From contig NZ_MSZX01000013.1 of the NCBI RefSeq assembly GCF_002021565.1, forward strand, positions 110,198 to 174,197: 64,000 bases of DNA. Reading direction: 5' to 3'. The DNA is from Paenibacillus selenitireducens (GTDB lineage: Bacteria; Bacillota; Bacilli; Paenibacillales; Paenibacillaceae). A model generated the notes under the pieces. The model saw only the letters and a program-made list of their open reading frames with translations. It was not told the DNA's origin and did not search any database. The number at the start of each line of letters is the position of its first letter. Positions within the stretch are counted from its first letter, which is position 1. Shown piece after piece: positions 63,279 to 64,000 of the stretch. Both the position numbers and the translations under genes were made by a program.

Positions 63279-63355
63279 TGGTCGGGACGACACGATTTGA
63301 ACATGCGACCCCCTGGTCCCAAACCAGGTGCTCTACCAAGCTGAGCTACGTCCCG
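63279..63355 (-). tRNA. tRNA-Pro (UGG)
   Basis: Cloverleaf with acceptor stem CGGGACG/CGTCCCG, discriminator A, encoded CCA, D loop, and anticodon TGG in the stem CCTGG-TTTGGGA-CCAGG. Last gene of the tRNA operon. Confidence 0.95.
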
Positions 63356-63365
63356 ACAAACAATA

Positions 63366-63442
63366 TGGCGCGCCCTAAGAGATTCGAACTCCTGACCTTT
63401 TGATTCGTAGTCAAACGCTCTATCCAGCTGAGCTAAGGGCGC
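63366..63442 (-). tRNA. tRNA-Arg (ACG)
   Basis: Acceptor stem GCGCCCT/AGGGCGC, discriminator G, encoded CCA. Anticodon loop CTACGAA gives ACG, which decodes CGN after A34-to-inosine conversion. Confidence 0.95.
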
Positions 63443-63459
63443 AAAATATGTTGTAAAGA

Positions 63460-63548
63460 TGGTGCCGAAGACCAGACTTGAACTGGTACGGTAGTCACCT
63501 ACCGCAGGATTTTAAGTCCTGTGCGTCTGCCGATTCCGCCACTCCGGC
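63460..63548 (-). tRNA. tRNA-Leu (UAA)
   Basis: 89 nt with a long variable arm, as in leucine tRNAs. Acceptor GCCGGAG/CTTCGGC, discriminator A, encoded CCA, anticodon TAA in the stem GGACT-TAAAATCC. Confidence 0.95.
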
Positions 63549-63564
63549 ACGGCAGTAAATATAG

Positions 63565-63638
63565 TGGAGGCGCCACCTAGACTCGAACTAGGGGTAAAGC
63601 TTTTGCAGAGCTCTGCCTTACCACTTGGCTATGGCGCC
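63565..63638 (-). tRNA. tRNA-Cys (GCA)
   Basis: Acceptor GGCGCCA/TGGCGCC, discriminator U as usual for tRNA-Cys, encoded CCA. Anticodon GCA in AGCTCTGCAAAAGCT. Confidence 0.95.
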
Positions 63639-63648
63639 AAAATCGTAA

Positions 63649-63723
63649 TGGAGCGGACGACGGGAATCGAACCCGCGACCCTCGCCTTGGCAAGGCGATG
63701 CTCTACCGCTGAGCCACGTCCGC
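63649..63723 (-). tRNA. tRNA-Gly (GCC)
   Basis: Acceptor GCGGACG/CGTCCGC, discriminator U, encoded CCA. Anticodon GCC in CGCCTTGCCAAGGCG. Confidence 0.95.
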
Positions 63724-63750
63724 ATATATTAACGAGCAATAAAAGATAAA

Positions 63751-63827
63751 TGGCGGAGCTGACGGGATTCGAACCCGCGGTCTCCTGCGTGACAGGCAGG
63801 CATGTTAGGCCTCTACACCACAGCTCC
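63751..63827 (-). tRNA. tRNA-Asp (GUC)
   Basis: Acceptor GGAGCTG/CAGCTCC, discriminator G, encoded CCA. Anticodon GTC in CTGCCTGTCACGCAG. Confidence 0.95.
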
Positions 63828-63850
63828 ACATAAGAAGTATTTGATATAAG

Positions 63851-63928
<78 letters not shown>

Positions 63929-63940
63929 ATAATATGATAA

Positions 63941-64000
63941 TGGTGACCCGTAGGGGATTCGAACCCCTGTTACCTCCGTGAAAGGGAGGTGTCTTAACCC
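63941..64000 (-). tRNA. tRNA-Glu (UUC), 5' end cut by window
   Basis: The 3' 60 nt are present, with TTC anticodon in CCTCCCTTTCACGGAGG and encoded CCA. The first bases of the acceptor and D arm lie beyond the window. The tRNA operon therefore continues upstream. Confidence 0.9.

Noticed and set aside
63564..63829. Short frames on both strands across the tRNA genes
   Set aside because: They overlap clear cloverleaf tRNA genes and are artefacts of conserved tRNA sequence.

Overview
The window looks like chromosome of a Paenibacillus or close relative (Bacillota). GC is moderate, Shine-Dalgarno sequences are strong (AAGGAGG type), and RNA leaders are Gram-positive: a T-box, a c-di-AMP riboswitch and a translated attenuator. 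Families such as YwbE, YdjM, PpaC, DUF896, DUF3889, OpuC and DHHW/MBOAT also fit. No phage, plasmid, transposase or CRISPR array was seen. Assignments rest on motifs read by eye, without database searches.

Layout. 1-5.7 kb: housekeeping and small enzymes (DUF2071, GNAT, a YdjM/IF-3-like/YwbE group, an AXE1 esterase, a tyrosine phosphatase, PpaC). 5.7-7.2 kb: gene-poor block built from two dispersed repeat families (A about 125 bp, B about 400 bp). 7.2-16 kb: ECF sigma factor with DUF4179-type anti-sigma, a giant DUF5107/TPR protein, an AraC regulator, an oxidoreductase and a quinone reductase. 16-17.8 kb: hflX with a long attenuator leader. 18-24 kb: chitin-active LPMO, YoaP-like protein, an ABC-2 exporter with its TetR regulator. 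24-28.4 kb: OpuC-type osmoprotectant importer and a KamA-family aminomutase behind a c-di-AMP riboswitch. 28.5-38.9 kb: polysaccharide O-acetylation trio, a VOC dioxygenase, a membrane-anchored glycosidase, an OmpR-type two-component system and a phosphoesterase. 39-41.7 kb: ArgS with T-box, LspA. 41.8-54.6 kb: polysaccharide lyase and two GH2 glycosidases with divergent AraC and ArsR regulators. 54.7-61.4 kb: a vancomycin-resistance-like operon. 62-64 kb: DUF3889, a transglutaminase-like protein, and a tRNA operon.

Two loci stand out. (1) The hflX leader encodes a 14-residue peptide, MINWIRLRFQALCR, with the same length and the same RLRF position as the macrolide-stalling ErmD leader peptide as I recall it. 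It is followed by a mutually exclusive antiterminator/terminator pair, so it is probably an antibiotic-sensing attenuator on an HflXr-type ribosome rescue GTPase. (2) A seven-gene cluster encodes a VanC/E/G-type D-Ala-D-Ser ligase, a VanT-like serine racemase split into separate membrane and racemase genes, an amidase, a serine D,D-carboxypeptidase and a VanRS-like pair. Two near-identical promoters drive it. A third locus, kamA plus opuC under a c-di-AMP riboswitch, may link a beta-amino-acid osmolyte to osmotic second-messenger control.

Starts were chosen by ribosome binding site, so several differ from the longest open frame.
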